The notes: generated from the sequence alone by a model not told the origin. A DNA stretch of 64,000 bases from SHZL01 sp963708905 (GCA_963708905.1 CAVPUV010000017.1:4646-68645); one strand, 5' to 3'; positions 42,346-52,041 are shown, counted from the stretch's first letter. Translations and numbers: made by a program.

Positions 42346-45300
42346 TCAGTTGAACTCGTAACGGACACCCAGCTGAATGCGCCAGACGGAATCATCCACA
42401 TCCGTAACGCGCGGGTTGAAGCTCGGTGCGCTGCTGCCGCCGCCCGGATCGAAGTTGGAAAGCACAAATTTCGTGCCGTCGGCACTGAGTGCCGCGTCCA
42501 ACACCGGCACGCCTTCCTGCACGTCGCCGCCATCAACAAACCTTTGCACATTCTGACTGTCCGAAAACAGGTTGAGCACATTCTCGATATCGAAGAAGAA
42601 CTTCAGTGAATGATTCCAGCCCGGCAAAGGAATGTCCTGCGAGAGACGCAGGTCCACATCCGTATTCCACGGGCCCGTGAAGCCGTTCTTCGGTGCGATC
42701 TGACCGGCATATTGGCTCAGACCCGAGCGGTCGAGGAATCTGAAAAAAGCATCCGTGGTGCCTTGCGCATCCAGCTTGGAAAGGTCGACGAGCGGATCGT
42801 CGGGGCCGGTCGGAACGTACAACAGATTGCGTTCTTCGTTATCGGAATCACCAAACACCAGGGTGGGTGTATTGTTGTCATAGACGTAGCTGAATGGCCG
42901 GCCCGAACGGCGCCGGAAGACGAGGCCGATCGTGGTGGGGTTGTCGGCAAAGAAGTAGTGCCTCAAGGTAGCGCCCACTACGTAATTGTGCTTTTCGGAC
43001 CACACCGCCGGCCCCAGTTCCGTCTGGTTGATGACCGCGACAGCCACTTCCTCAAAGCTGGAAGTCGCGGTGGAACTGTTCACCGGATTGCCTACTTTGG
43101 CATCGGTGTACGCATAACCAAAACGGAAGTCCAGGGAGGTGTTGCCCGACAGGTCGAAACTCTTGGCGAGTTGCACGGAAAGGGAATCCGTCGATCCGCT
43201 GGGACCATTGGTCATCAGGATGTCCTGGTCGTCACCACCGGCATTGCAGGCCGCCGATACATTGCTGAAGCCTTCGCGAATGCCGATCAATGTCGCATCA
43301 CAACCGGCGCGCAAGGGATCGATGGCAAAAAACCGCGGTCGGCCGTCCGGCAGAAAAACGAGATTACCGTCCGCGTCGACCCGTTGGGTCAAGGTCAGGT
43401 CCACCCAGTCGAGAGAATCCTTGTGATCACTGTAGATGTAATCGAGTTGGATCTCCCAATCGTTGAAGAATTCAGCGTCTGAAAGGGTGATGATGCTGGC
43501 GCCAATATTCCAGCGTTGCTGCGAGGGCAACTCGAAATCCGGATCGATGGCCGCGGCCGGACCGGTGTTCTGGGTGGCTTCGGCGATCTGCTGAGCGGTT
43601 ATGCACGGTGGAATCCCGACAAAAGTCCCACCTTGCAGGACCTGCAGGTCCGCGTCCGTACAGGGTGCACGGGAGCTGTTGGCGGAGCCGATCGCGCCGC
43701 CAAAGTTCTGGAAGGAATTGGCAAAATGCACCGTGGGATCACCACCGGTGAAAATACCGAACCCGGCGCGAATCTGCACTTCACCCAGCGTGTCGAACGG
43801 CAGATCGTAGGTCAGGCCGATGCGCGGCAGCCAGATATCCAGGCCGTCGAAACCAGTGGTATTCTTGAATCCGTAACGCGCCTCGAATATCGGGTTTTCG
43901 ATCGGTTGGTCACTGGAATCGTAGGTGTCATAGCGCAGACCCGCGGTAATGCTCAGCTGGTCCGTAGCCTGCCATTTGTCCTGCAGGTAAAACGAGTGGA
44001 TGTCTCTCTGGAAATCCGCGGCCGCATCGTTGATGTCACCGGTGAACGAGCCCTGGCCTTCGATTTCGACTGCGGTACCCGCCTCAAGGTCATCGATCGA
44101 GGAGAACGAGATGGTGCCAGTCGCATCCTGCACAAACAGGTTGAAGACATCGAGTGAATCCAGTTCATAACCGAAGGTCAGCGAGTGCCGGTCAAAATCG
44201 TAAAACCCGGCCAGCTTCGCCTGATCCAGGGTGTACTGGAGGTCATTGGCGCTACGACTGAAGCCCGGGCCACTGATAAACATGTCCGAACCGCCGGCAT
44301 CGCGAACGATGATTCTCGGCTTGTTGTCATTCTGTGCTTCCCCACCGCCCAGCGGACCTTGTATGTCCGTTACTTCGAGCTGCGAGTAGCGGGCTTCGGT
44401 CGAGAAGTTATCGGTCCAGTTGGAAAACAGGCGGACAGAGTAAGCTTCCTGCAGGGTGCCTTCCAATTCAAAGTTATCCGCCAGGGACAAGCCGTTGAAG
44501 CCAAAGTCATCGGGCTCCACATTGGATTCCTCGAGGTCGACGTAAGTGGCCTCGACCCGATGATCATCATTGATGGTCCAGTCGAGGCGGGCGAATTTGC
44601 GCTCACTGCCTTGCGGCAGGGTCCTGACGATTTCGCCCGGGTCACGGTCGTACTGGTCGCGCAGAATGCCTGCAATCCGGTTGACGTCATCGACGCTGAT
44701 GAACTGCTCGTTGGCGAAACCGCCGCCGATGGGGCCATCGTTTTGCGTGTCGCCTTCCTTGGTCTTTTCATAGGAAACGTAAAAGAACAAGCGGTCCTTG
44801 ATGATCGGGCCGCCGAGTTCAAAGCCGTAGTCCCTGTCCTCAAAGGGGTCCGAGATGACCGTTTCACCCTCGATCGAATCGCCGGTCAAATCTTCGTTGT
44901 TATACAGGTAAAAGGCCGATCCACTGAATTCATTGCCGCCTGACTTGGTCACGACGTTGATGTTACAGCCGGTAAACTGCCCGTACTGGACGTCGACCGG
45001 GGCAAATTCCACTGCCGCTGCACGCACGGTATCGAACGGAACCGGGAAGGTGTTGCGCGCCGAGTTTCCGGAAGCATTCAAACCGAAACCATCCGCGCTG
45101 CGCACGCCATCGATGGTAAACGAATTGGCCCGGCCGCTGCCACCCAGGCAGTTGATGCCGAAGCCGTTACCGCCGTCCGACCGTTCGATGCTGACGCGCG
45201 GATCGAGGCGGATAACGTCGCGGATCTGGCGGCTGATGGAGGGCAAGGCCTCGATTTCTTCAAAACTGAAAGTGGAACTGGGTCCGATCGCGACATCGAC

Positions 45301-45699
45301 GGTGGCCACGGTACTCGAGGCCACCACCGTGATTTCTTCGATATCACCCACGGCCTCGAGCGTAATATCGAAGGCCGCGGCGCGCGACAGCGTGGTAAAC
45401 ACATCCGTAACCGTCGTGCCACGGTAGCGGTCGGAATCCACCTGAATGGTATAGGGCCCCCCCACGGCCAGGCCACGAACGGAGAAAGCACCATTGGTAC
45501 CGGTCGTCGTCTGGCTGACGGAGCCGGTGCGGGTATCGACAACCCTAACCCGTTCACCGGCGGCCGGTTCGCCCTCTGGCGTTCGCACCGTGCCTTGAAT
45601 CGATCCAGTCGTTTCCTGCGCCACCACGAGGGTGGGCACGGTGCCGAGTATCAGCACCAGGGCTAAACTTGACAGCAAAATACAAATTCTTGTATTCAT
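42346..45699 (-). CDS. TonB-dependent receptor with N-terminal carboxypeptidase-regulatory-like domain (Oar-type)
   Basis: A large outer-membrane protein (1117 residues from ATG 45699, with AGGA eight bases upstream). In order: a signal peptide ending TLVVAQ, a CarboxypepD_reg-like domain (TTGSIQGTVRTPEGEPAAGERVRVVD to ITLEAVGDIEEITVV, about 30-115), a plug domain, and a long beta barrel ending in RIQLGVRYEFN with a near-terminal aromatic. This is the Oar family, abundant in Xanthomonadales and related marine lineages. The substrate is unknown; such receptors often import peptides or glycans. Nothing in the flanks (ppnN, tRNA-Pro) points to one. No TonB box is confidently seen. Confidence 0.9.
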   Translation of the reverse strand: MNTRICILLSSLALVLILGTVPTLVVAQETTGSIQGTVRTPEGEPAAGERVRVVDTRTGSVSQTTTGTNGAFSVRGLAVGGPYTIQVDSDRYRGTTVTDVFTTLSRAAAFDITLEAVGDIEEITVVASSTVATVDVAIGPSSTFSFEEIEALPSISRQIRDVIRLDPRVSIERSDGGNGFGINCLGGSGRANSFTIDGVRSADGFGLNASGNSARNTFPVPFDTVRAAAVEFAPVDVQYGQFTGCNINVVTKSGGNEFSGSAFYLYNNEDLTGDSIEGETVISDPFEDRDYGFELGGPIIKDRLFFYVSYEKTKEGDTQNDGPIGGGFANEQFISVDDVNRIAGILRDQYDRDPGEIVRTLPQGSERKFARLDWTINDDHRVEATYVDLEESNVEPDDFGFNGLSLADNFELEGTLQEAYSVRLFSNWTDNFSTEARYSQLEVTDIQGPLGGGEAQNDNKPRIIVRDAGGSDMFISGPGFSRSANDLQYTLDQAKLAGFYDFDRHSLTFGYELDSLDVFNLFVQDATGTISFSSIDDLEAGTAVEIEGQGSFTGDINDAAADFQRDIHSFYLQDKWQATDQLSITAGLRYDTYDSSDQPIENPIFEARYGFKNTTGFDGLDIWLPRIGLTYDLPFDTLGEVQIRAGFGIFTGGDPTVHFANSFQNFGGAIGSANSSRAPCTDADLQVLQGGTFVGIPPCITAQQIAEATQNTGPAAAIDPDFELPSQQRWNIGASIITLSDAEFFNDWEIQLDYIYSDHKDSLDWVDLTLTQRVDADGNLVFLPDGRPRFFAIDPLRAGCDATLIGIREGFSNVSAACNAGGDDQDILMTNGPSGSTDSLSVQLAKSFDLSGNTSLDFRFGYAYTDAKVGNPVNSSTATSSFEEVAVAVINQTELGPAVWSEKHNYVVGATLRHYFFADNPTTIGLVFRRRSGRPFSYVYDNNTPTLVFGDSDNEERNLLYVPTGPDDPLVDLSKLDAQGTTDAFFRFLDRSGLSQYAGQIAPKNGFTGPWNTDVDLRLSQDIPLPGWNHSLKFFFDIENVLNLFSDSQNVQRFVDGGDVQEGVPVLDAALSADGTKFVLSNFDPGGGSSAPSFNPRVTDVDDSVWRIQLGVRYEFN

Positions 45700-45797
45700 G
45701 GAATCATTCCTGATTTGGTGTGACTTTTCAGTGAGGTGCAAATTTTCTGTGTTTCAAGCAGGTCTTGAATTACGCACGGCTGGTTTCTTCAGCGGGG

Positions 45798-45826
45798 ATT
45801 GTAGCAAACATTTATTACGAATTCTT
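45798..45826 (-). promoter_or_regulatory. Possible sigma-70 promoter for the TonB-dependent receptor
   Basis: In the minus-strand reading, AAGAAT and TACAAT are separated by 17 bases, about 100 bp before the receptor ATG, and the -10 is preceded by TTGC. The -35 is poor. An imperfect dyad, ACGAAT / ATTCGT (45817-45839), overlaps the -35. The rest of the 337-bp gap between the receptor and tRNA-Pro holds no gene apart from the tRNA promoter. Confidence 0.35.
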
Positions 45827-45970
45827 AACAAATATTCGTCATTGACGTTGCCTCCAATATGGTCTGACAGAGAATAGGTATTTTGTAATTACATCAATTA
45901 GTTGCCTTAAAAGAACGCAACCACGGTCCCATCTCCGTCCGCGCGCCATAGCCGATCGCGGCGTGCAACC

Positions 45971-45999
45971 TTCCATTGCATCAAAGCCTTCTATAGAAT
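45971..45999 (+). promoter_or_regulatory. Promoter of tRNA-Pro
   Basis: TTCCAT and TAGAAT are separated by 17 bases, and the start region after the -10 is GC-rich (AGGCGCCC), a discriminator typical of tRNA and stringently controlled promoters. It lies about 37 bp before the tRNA. Confidence 0.55.
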
Positions 46000-46036
46000 A
46001 GGCGCCCTCGCCCGGTGCGGAGACCGGGCTCATCGT

Positions 46037-46113
46037 CGGGGTGTAGCTCAGACTGGTAGAGCACTGCCTTCGGGAGGCAGGGGCCGGAGGTTCAAATCCT
46101 CTCACCCCGACCA
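46037..46113 (+). tRNA. tRNA-Pro (CGG anticodon)
   Basis: A 77-nt cloverleaf beginning CGGGGTG, paired with CACCCCG at the 3' end, and with an encoded CCA. The anticodon loop TTCGGGA in the CTGCC/GGCAG stem gives anticodon CGG, reading CCG. The first pair C1-G72 is the bacterial tRNA-Pro hallmark. The T-arm GGTTCAAAT and the D-arm GGTAGAGC are normal. Confidence 0.97.
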
Positions 46114-46123
46114 CTTATGGAAA

Positions 46124-46142
46124 AACGGCCCTCGCGGCCGTT
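46124..46142 (+). terminator. Hairpin after tRNA-Pro
   Basis: AACGGCC-CTCGC-GGCCGTT, 10 bp past the tRNA CCA and 18 bp before the hydrolase ATG. There is no T-tract, so it could be a processing or weak termination structure. Confidence 0.35.
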
Positions 46143-46160
46143 GGCCCACCCCAGGAAATC

Positions 46161-47225
46161 ATGTCCTTTACAACTCCAGTCCTATCCATCCGGTACGAGT
46201 ACGACACGCATCCTGAGTTTGGCCAGTCTGTTGAAATACTGCCGGGCATTCGCTGGCTGCGCATGCCCCTGCCCTTCATGTTGGGGCATATCAACCTTTG
46301 GCTGCTGCAGGATTCCGGCAGTTGGGTGATTGTCGATACCGGTTTATACACTCAACCCACCCGGGATCTCTGGCTTGGCGTGCTGGCTGAGCAACTGCGT
46401 GGCGATCCCATCAGCCGCATACTGGTCACGCATCTGCACCCCGATCATGCAGGCTGTGCCGGTTGGCTGGAAGACAAGTGCCAGGCCCCATTGTGGATGA
46501 GCCGAGAAGAATACCTGCTGTGCCGCACCCTGGTGGCCGACACCGGCAAACCCGCTCCGCCCGAGGGCATTGAATTTTATTCAGCTGCCGGATTTCCTGA
46601 ATCCGCGCTGGAGCACTATCAGGCCCATTTTGGTACTTTTGGCAAATACGTCGCCCCATTGCCGCAGCGCTATCGCCGGCTGAAGGACGGCATGACGGTT
46701 TCCATAGGCAGCCATACATGGCAGGTCGTTATCGGGCGCGGACATTCGGTAGAACATGCCTGCCTGTTTTGCGAAGAAATCAATGTCCTGATCTCGGGTG
46801 ACCAGATACTGCCGACTATTTCTTCAAATGTCAGCGTGTATCCAACCGAGCCCGCCGCCAACCCGTTGGCCGACTGGCTGGATTCCCTGACCATGCTGAA
46901 AGAGCGGCTGCCATCTGATGTGCTGGTGTTGCCGGCACACGGCAAACCGTTTCGTGGCGCACATCTGCGGTTGGACCAGTTGACTGCGGAACACCTTGAT
47001 GGCCTGGACAAGCTACGGCAACTGTGCCGTCAGCCAATGCAGGCCATCCATACGTTTCCGGCTTTGTTTAAAAGCAAAATCACGGACAACAACCTGATCA
47101 TGGCCGCCGGGGAAGCCATCGCACATTTGAACTATCTGCAGGAGAGTGGCGAATTGCGCAGCTGGATGGATGACAAAGGTACACGTTGGTACCAGTGCAT
47201 CACTCAGGCACCGTCATGTGAATGA
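46161..47225 (+). CDS. Metallo-beta-lactamase-fold hydrolase
   Basis: A 354-residue cytosolic MBL-fold protein. The metal motif HxHxDH is present as THLHPDHAG (about residues 94-102); later ligands lie in GRGHSVEHACLF (His) and ISGDQILPT (Asp). LPAHGKPFRG supplies the last His. A C-terminal helical extension (about 270-330) with LTAEHLDGLDKLRQLC resembles that of the GloB-like and lactamase-B-associated families. It may be a thioesterase, lactonase or glyoxalase II-type enzyme; the sequence does not decide. ATG 46161 follows CAGGAAATC. It has its own place between tRNA-Pro and the convergent ZIP-like gene. Confidence 0.87.
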   Translation: MSFTTPVLSIRYEYDTHPEFGQSVEILPGIRWLRMPLPFMLGHINLWLLQDSGSWVIVDTGLYTQPTRDLWLGVLAEQLRGDPISRILVTHLHPDHAGCAGWLEDKCQAPLWMSREEYLLCRTLVADTGKPAPPEGIEFYSAAGFPESALEHYQAHFGTFGKYVAPLPQRYRRLKDGMTVSIGSHTWQVVIGRGHSVEHACLFCEEINVLISGDQILPTISSNVSVYPTEPAANPLADWLDSLTMLKERLPSDVLVLPAHGKPFRGAHLRLDQLTAEHLDGLDKLRQLCRQPMQAIHTFPALFKSKITDNNLIMAAGEAIAHLNYLQESGELRSWMDDKGTRWYQCITQAPSCE

Positions 47226-47821
47226 CGGTGGCCCTGCATATGACCGCGGTGCGCCAGAGTGTGAATGATGGTGCCGATAATGATGGCCTGTATGACCGAT
47301 ATGGTGAACTCACCGGCCAGCGGCAACAAATGACTGGAAAACTCAAAGCCTGCAATGGTGGCCGCCGCCATGCCTGTCAACATCAGCCAGGCAGCGCGTT
47401 GGCCAAATGCGGGCTGCATGATGAGCCAAATCATCAGGCCGTCGCCAAAGCGGTGGAGAATGATGGCCGTGGCCAGACTGCCACCGCCCTGCAGTTGACT
47501 GCCTGCGAGACCGGCGCCATCAAGCAAGGCATGCAACAGCAGGCCCAGTAAGGCGAGCACCAGACTGGCCAGGTGCAGGCTTGCTGCGGCACGGCGCACG
47601 ACCAGCTCCAAAACGGTCGGAAACAAGTAACCCAGAGCAACCAGAGAGATGGCAATCCAACCCAGGGCGTGCACGATTTCGGGCAGCAGTAACAGTACTA
47701 CCATCAGTATCAGGGCCAGAACGATCAGGCGATCGATCGTCTGCGCCAGGTGGCCACCCTGCGCAATCCAGAGGAAGATCAAGGGTCCGGCAAACAGTGT
47801 CATCAGGGAAATAAGCAGCAA
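47204..47821 (-). CDS. ZIP-like membrane protein (possible divalent-metal permease)
   Basis: A 205-residue protein with about six or seven hydrophobic helices. The histidine pattern LLHALLDGAGLAG and IILHRFGDGLMIWL resembles the HxxxD/HRxxxG helices of ZIP transporters that bind zinc, and the C-terminus is His-rich (HRGHMQGHRHSHDGA). It is shorter than typical ZIPs (about 260-300), and the start is uncertain: TTG 47821 or ATG 47803, both without a good ribosome-binding site. A metal-transport role is inferred from these motifs only. It overlaps the hydrolase end by 22 bp in convergent orientation. Confidence 0.65.
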   Translation of the reverse strand: MLLISLMTLFAGPLIFLWIAQGGHLAQTIDRLIVLALILMVVLLLLPEIVHALGWIAISLVALGYLFPTVLELVVRRAAASLHLASLVLALLGLLLHALLDGAGLAGSQLQGGGSLATAIILHRFGDGLMIWLIMQPAFGQRAAWLMLTGMAAATIAGFEFSSHLLPLAGEFTISVIQAIIIGTIIHTLAHRGHMQGHRHSHDGA

Positions 47822-48005
47822 AACAGTGTACTAACGGCTTTGTGAGAGTAGCGGATACTACCACAGTCATGACCTTGCTTTTGCCCCGGCGCGGAAGTCG
47901 CCTGGCGCAAAATTGCACCGGTACAGCGCGTACTGGAATCTTGCCCGCAGACTGTTGCAGTTTTGGGGTTAGAATACGCATGCCGCTGAATCAGGCCGGA
48001 ATGCT

Positions 48006-48644
48006 GTGAAAACTTCTACTATTGAAGCCATGATTGCAGACCAGTGCGCCGGTTCATTTGTTGAAACCGAGCTGCATGATCTGCTCGCCGTTGTCGCCGA
48101 ACGCAGCGGCAAAGATGCCGGAACCGAAGACCTGGCAAAAGGAGCCCGCTTCGTTCATGGCTATATCGAGCAGGTACCGTACATGATGAAGGTGGCATGG
48201 ACGGCAGCCTGTGCTGTCGGCCTCGGGGTGGAAATGGAACATGTCCTGGCGATGGTAACGTCCTACTGGGAACAGGGCGATGACATCATTCGGGATGACC
48301 TGGGTATTATCGGCCTGCTTGACGATGCCTATTGTTCACTCAGCTCCCTGCAAGCGGTGTCGGACCATTTCCAGTTGCAAACCGGTAAATACCTGTTCCC
48401 GGACAACCTGACCACAGCCAACAAGGTCATGCGCAAAATCATTGGCGAGCCTTATGCCTCCGATCTGGACCGGCTGGTGATTCGTACCATGCAGGAAACA
48501 CGGTTGATTGAATCCGTGAAGAAATTTTCCAGCGAAGAAAAGCAGCTGAACTTCGCCCATCAGAGCACGATCTGGAATCACGGCCCGGCGGGCAGGATGG
48601 ACCTGCAGGACCTGGCCGGCCTGGGCCTACTTGGGGACTTTTGA
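48006..48644 (+). CDS. DUF1232 (YkvA-like) domain protein
   Basis: A 212-residue protein whose middle (about 85-125) carries the YkvA-type segment DDIIRDDLGIIGLLDDAYCSLSSL, where short hydrophobic stretches and paired acidic residues mark the DUF1232 motif. No signal peptide is seen. The rest is helical and of unknown role. The start is GTG 48006, and no strong ribosome-binding site is visible. It is convergent with pepQ and 185 bp after the ZIP-like gene's start, so its promoter must be in that gap. Confidence 0.6.
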   Translation: MKTSTIEAMIADQCAGSFVETELHDLLAVVAERSGKDAGTEDLAKGARFVHGYIEQVPYMMKVAWTAACAVGLGVEMEHVLAMVTSYWEQGDDIIRDDLGIIGLLDDAYCSLSSLQAVSDHFQLQTGKYLFPDNLTTANKVMRKIIGEPYASDLDRLVIRTMQETRLIESVKKFSSEEKQLNFAHQSTIWNHGPAGRMDLQDLAGLGLLGDF

Positions 48645-48681
48645 TCGAACCAGGCTCCTGGACCACAGCGCACTACCAGCA

Positions 48682-49995
48682 CTACAAACCGGCAAAAGCC
48701 TTGCGGGTAAGGTTGTCACCAGCCGTTGCTGTCACCAGCACATTATCCTCAATACGGATACCGCCACATGGAGCAAGCCTCGCCACTGCGTCCCAGTTGA
48801 TGGCCGTAGCATCGCCTTCGGCCCTCCACTTGCTCAATAAAGGCTCGATGAAATACAAGCCCGGTTCGATCGTAAGCACGTTGCCAGCTTCCAATATACG
48901 CGTAAGGCGCAGGAAAGGATGCCCGTCTGGCCGTACAACGGAATGGCCTTCATTGTCGATCAGGCCGGCTACATCGTGGGTCTGCAAACCTATGAAATGG
49001 CCGAGTCCGTGCGGAAAGAACACACTGCTCAAACCGGTCGCCACTGCATCTTCAGCCGCAAGTCTGATGATGCCGGCAGCGAGCAGAATTTCCGCAATCC
49101 GCAGGTGAGCGCTCAAGTGTAAATCCTTGAAATCCAGCCCGGCCCGGACCTGCCCCGCCAGACCCTGTTGCACGGATTCCATGGCGCTTATCAGGTCGGC
49201 AAATTCCCCCGGGCGCGCAGCGTAGCTGCGGGTGACATCGGCAGCATAGGCATGCACGGTACTGCCGGCATCGATCAGGAATGAAACGAAATGGGCAGGC
49301 TTCAAGCGCTCGCGCTGCTGGTAGTGCAGGACCGCACCATGGTGGTTCAAAGCGACAATACTGTTGTAGGGCAGTTCCGGGTCATTCTGCCGGCAGGCAT
49401 GGAGATACGCGAGGTGTATATCAAATTCACTTTTGCCGTCGTGGAATGCATGTTCGGCCACCACGTGGGCCAGTGCAGCCTGCCGGTTAGCCTGACTCAT
49501 ACAGGCCACTTCATACCCGGTCTTGCGTGTGCGTTCGATATGTAATGTTGTCAGCAGGGCCTGTGGATTGATGCGTTCCGCCGGGAAAAAAGCCGCCAGG
49601 GCCGGCGCATCTCCCAGCGCCACCATCCTGCCCTGTGCTACCGGCAGTTCTGCCCGCCAGGCATCGGCGTGCGACACCACGTGGACTTCGATGTAATCGG
49701 CCCACCAGGATTCTGCATCCGCAGGTGCTGAATACCAGTAGTCTTGCGGTTGATAGAACCACAACAAAGGCCGTTCGCCAGGACGGATCAGCAGAACGCT
49801 GTCATGATGGTGTCTTAATGGCAACCAGGCAAGGAAATGCGGATTGGAACGGTAGGCGTACTCATAATCGTCCAGGAAGCTGATCAAGGGGGTACCCGCG
49901 TGCAGCAGAATCGCATCACAGTCATGCGCCAGCATCGCTGCTTCCCAGCGTCCTTGCATTTCCTTGACATGATCACCATACAATTCTTTGAACAT
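48682..49995 (-). CDS. pepQ: Xaa-Pro dipeptidase (M24 family)
   Basis: PepQ splits dipeptides with C-terminal proline and uses two divalent metals. The pita-bread ligands are in order: Asp in LIDAGSTVHAYAADVTRSY (two Asp), His in GLGHFIGLQTHDVAG, Glu in LTIEPGLYFI and Glu in IRIEDNVLVT. The N-terminus MFKELYGDHVKEMQGRW and the 437-residue length match the family. It is divergent from cysS. Confidence 0.95.
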   Translation of the reverse strand: MFKELYGDHVKEMQGRWEAAMLAHDCDAILLHAGTPLISFLDDYEYAYRSNPHFLAWLPLRHHHDSVLLIRPGERPLLWFYQPQDYWYSAPADAESWWADYIEVHVVSHADAWRAELPVAQGRMVALGDAPALAAFFPAERINPQALLTTLHIERTRKTGYEVACMSQANRQAALAHVVAEHAFHDGKSEFDIHLAYLHACRQNDPELPYNSIVALNHHGAVLHYQQRERLKPAHFVSFLIDAGSTVHAYAADVTRSYAARPGEFADLISAMESVQQGLAGQVRAGLDFKDLHLSAHLRIAEILLAAGIIRLAAEDAVATGLSSVFFPHGLGHFIGLQTHDVAGLIDNEGHSVVRPDGHPFLRLTRILEAGNVLTIEPGLYFIEPLLSKWRAEGDATAINWDAVARLAPCGGIRIEDNVLVTATAGDNLTRKAFAGL

Positions 49996-50153
49996 GCGCA
50001 GTTTTCTCCTTGTCGCCCGTGCCCGTAATATGGGTAGAATGTGCGGCTTTCCAGACGCAGTCCACTGCAGTCATTATGGCCGGGCAAAAAATGCAGAGCC
50101 GCACTTTAGCTGCAGTGCACATATTAGGCAAATAGGGTAGGCAAATAGGATAA

Positions 50154-51545
50154 ATGGAATTGGCTATTCAGTTATACAATACGCTGACACGCAGCAAGCA
50201 GACATTTGAGCCGGCGGATCCAGAGCGGGTCACACTCTATGTCTGCGGCCCCACGGTTTACAACTACGCCCATATTGGCAACGCCCGCCCGGCCATCATA
50301 TTTGATCTGTTGCGCCGCCTGCTGTCGTGGCATTATCCCGAAGTGATATACGCCCGTAATATCACTGACGTTGACGACAAGATCAATGCCGCCGCGGCGG
50401 AACTCGGTGTACCCATCGAGGAAATCTCCACCCGCTATACCAGGATCTACGTCGATGACATGGCGGCGTTGGGAGTAAGGCCACCCAGCGTTGAGCCACG
50501 GGCCACCGCGCATATCGCCCAGATGCAGCACATGATCCAGCGCCTGATCGACACCGGCCATGCCTATGTCGCGCAGGGGCATGTGCTGTTCAATATCGAG
50601 TCGTTCCGGGATTATGGCGCGCTTTCGCGGCGCGACATGCGCGAAATGATCGCCGGATCGCGGGTGGAGGTGGCTCCCTACAAGAAACACCCCGGTGATT
50701 TTGTGTTGTGGAAACCCTCGGTTGATCCTCAGCCCGGTTGGGACAGCCCCTGGGGCTGGGGACGCCCTGGCTGGCATCTGGAATGCTCCGCCATGGCTGA
50801 GACCCATCTCGGTCAGACCATCGACATCCACGGTGGCGGGCAGGATCTGATCTTCCCGCACCATGAGAATGAAATCGCCCAAAGCGTGTGTGCGCATGGC
50901 GGTAAACCATTTGCCCGCTTCTGGATGCACAACGGTTTCGTGACCATGGACAAGCGCAAGATGTCCAAGTCCGAAGGCAACACCTTTCTGGTGCGCAGCC
51001 TGCTCGAAACTTATCCGGGTGAGGTGTTGCGTTACCTGTTGCTGAGCGCACATTACCGCCAGCCACTGGACTGGTCCGAGCAGGAACTGGAGCGCGCCCG
51101 GCGCACGCTCGATCGCCTTTACGGGGTATTACGCGTTGCGGCTGATGCGTCCGGCCCTTTCATACCAGCGCCCCGCCCCAGCGAGACCTTCCTGGATACT
51201 TTACGCGATGATCTCAACACACCCCTGGCACTGGCCGAATTCAACCGCGTGGCCCGGGGCCTGGCCAAGGCAGAAGATCGCGCCTCGGCGCAGCAGCTTG
51301 CCGGCGAACTGCTGGCGAATGGCGCACTGATCGGCTTGTTGCAATCATCGCCCGAACAGTGGTTCGGCGCCGGAGCGTCAGGCCAGCAAACGGCCCGGAT
51401 CGAAAGCCTCATCGAGCAGCGTAACGCGGCCCGTGAAGTACGTGATTTTGCCACCGCAGACCGAATTCGGACCGAGCTGACCGACCAGGGTATTGCGCTG
51501 GAAGATGCCGACGGCATCACCCGCTGGCGCCGTGTCGATAGCTGA
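50154..51545 (+). CDS. cysS: Cysteinyl-tRNA synthetase
   Basis: CysS charges tRNA-Cys. The class-I motifs are present: VCGPTVYNYAHIGNARPA (HIGH equivalent HIGN, with the zinc-binding Cys), the zinc site around LECSAMAETHLGQTIDIHGGG, and KRKMSKSEGN. Length 463 is normal. ATG 50154 follows AGGATAA. The last region overlaps a possible longer sufE frame but not the chosen sufE start. Confidence 0.98.
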   Translation: MELAIQLYNTLTRSKQTFEPADPERVTLYVCGPTVYNYAHIGNARPAIIFDLLRRLLSWHYPEVIYARNITDVDDKINAAAAELGVPIEEISTRYTRIYVDDMAALGVRPPSVEPRATAHIAQMQHMIQRLIDTGHAYVAQGHVLFNIESFRDYGALSRRDMREMIAGSRVEVAPYKKHPGDFVLWKPSVDPQPGWDSPWGWGRPGWHLECSAMAETHLGQTIDIHGGGQDLIFPHHENEIAQSVCAHGGKPFARFWMHNGFVTMDKRKMSKSEGNTFLVRSLLETYPGEVLRYLLLSAHYRQPLDWSEQELERARRTLDRLYGVLRVAADASGPFIPAPRPSETFLDTLRDDLNTPLALAEFNRVARGLAKAEDRASAQQLAGELLANGALIGLLQSSPEQWFGAGASGQQTARIESLIEQRNAAREVRDFATADRIRTELTDQGIALEDADGITRWRRVDS

Positions 51546-51570
51546 AGCGCCCATTGCATTCATAGCTGGC

Positions 51571-51990
51571 ATGCACAATCCCAACGCCATTCAGGACGAC
51601 ATCATCGCTGCCTTCAGCCTGTTCGGCGAATGGCTGGATCGTTATCAGTACCTGATAGACCTGGGACGCAAGCTGCCGGAACTCAGCGCCGAAGAGAAAA
51701 CCGACGACAAGTTACTGCCTGGCTGCCAGTCAAAAGTCTGGTTGTATCTGGAAGGCGATAAGGACGAAGTCAGCATACGCGCCAACAGCGATGCTGCCAT
51801 CGTGTCCGGCCTGATCGCCCTGTTGATACAGGTGTATTCGGGCTGTGCGGCGCAACAGATTGTCGACACGGAGCCCTACTTTATCCAGCGAATCGGCTTG
51901 AGCGATCATCTTTCCGCCACCCGCGCCAACGGCCTGCATGCGATGCTGCAAGCCATTCAGGACCACGCCCGAAAGCTAGTTTCTCAATAA
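51571..51990 (+). CDS. sufE: SufE-family cysteine desulfurase activator
   Basis: SufE accepts sulfur from the SufS desulfurase and passes it to the Fe-S scaffold. The active-site Cys is in DKLLPGCQSKVWLYL, and the C-terminal TRANGLHAMLQAI helix is typical. The start is set at ATG 51571 (MHNPNAIQDD), 26 bp after the cysS stop; an in-frame start at 51493 would run 78 bp into the cysS gene. The protein has 139 residues. A strong bidirectional terminator follows. Confidence 0.93.
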   Translation: MHNPNAIQDDIIAAFSLFGEWLDRYQYLIDLGRKLPELSAEEKTDDKLLPGCQSKVWLYLEGDKDEVSIRANSDAAIVSGLIALLIQVYSGCAAQQIVDTEPYFIQRIGLSDHLSATRANGLHAMLQAIQDHARKLVSQ

Positions 51991-52020
51991 AAAAAAGCCC
52001 CGCACGAAGCGGGGCTTTTT
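51988..52020. terminator. Bidirectional intrinsic terminator
   Basis: AAAAAAGCCCCGC-ACGAA-GCGGGGCTTTTT lies between the convergent sufE and OmpA-family genes. It has T-tracts on both strands. Confidence 0.9.
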
Positions 52021-52041
52021 CATCACGCTTTATAACTGCCG

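Noticed and set aside
45839..46114. Short protein reading MVGVRGFEPPAPASRRQ across tRNA-Pro
   Set aside because: This is the well-known false translation of a tRNA gene's 3' half; the tRNA is certain.
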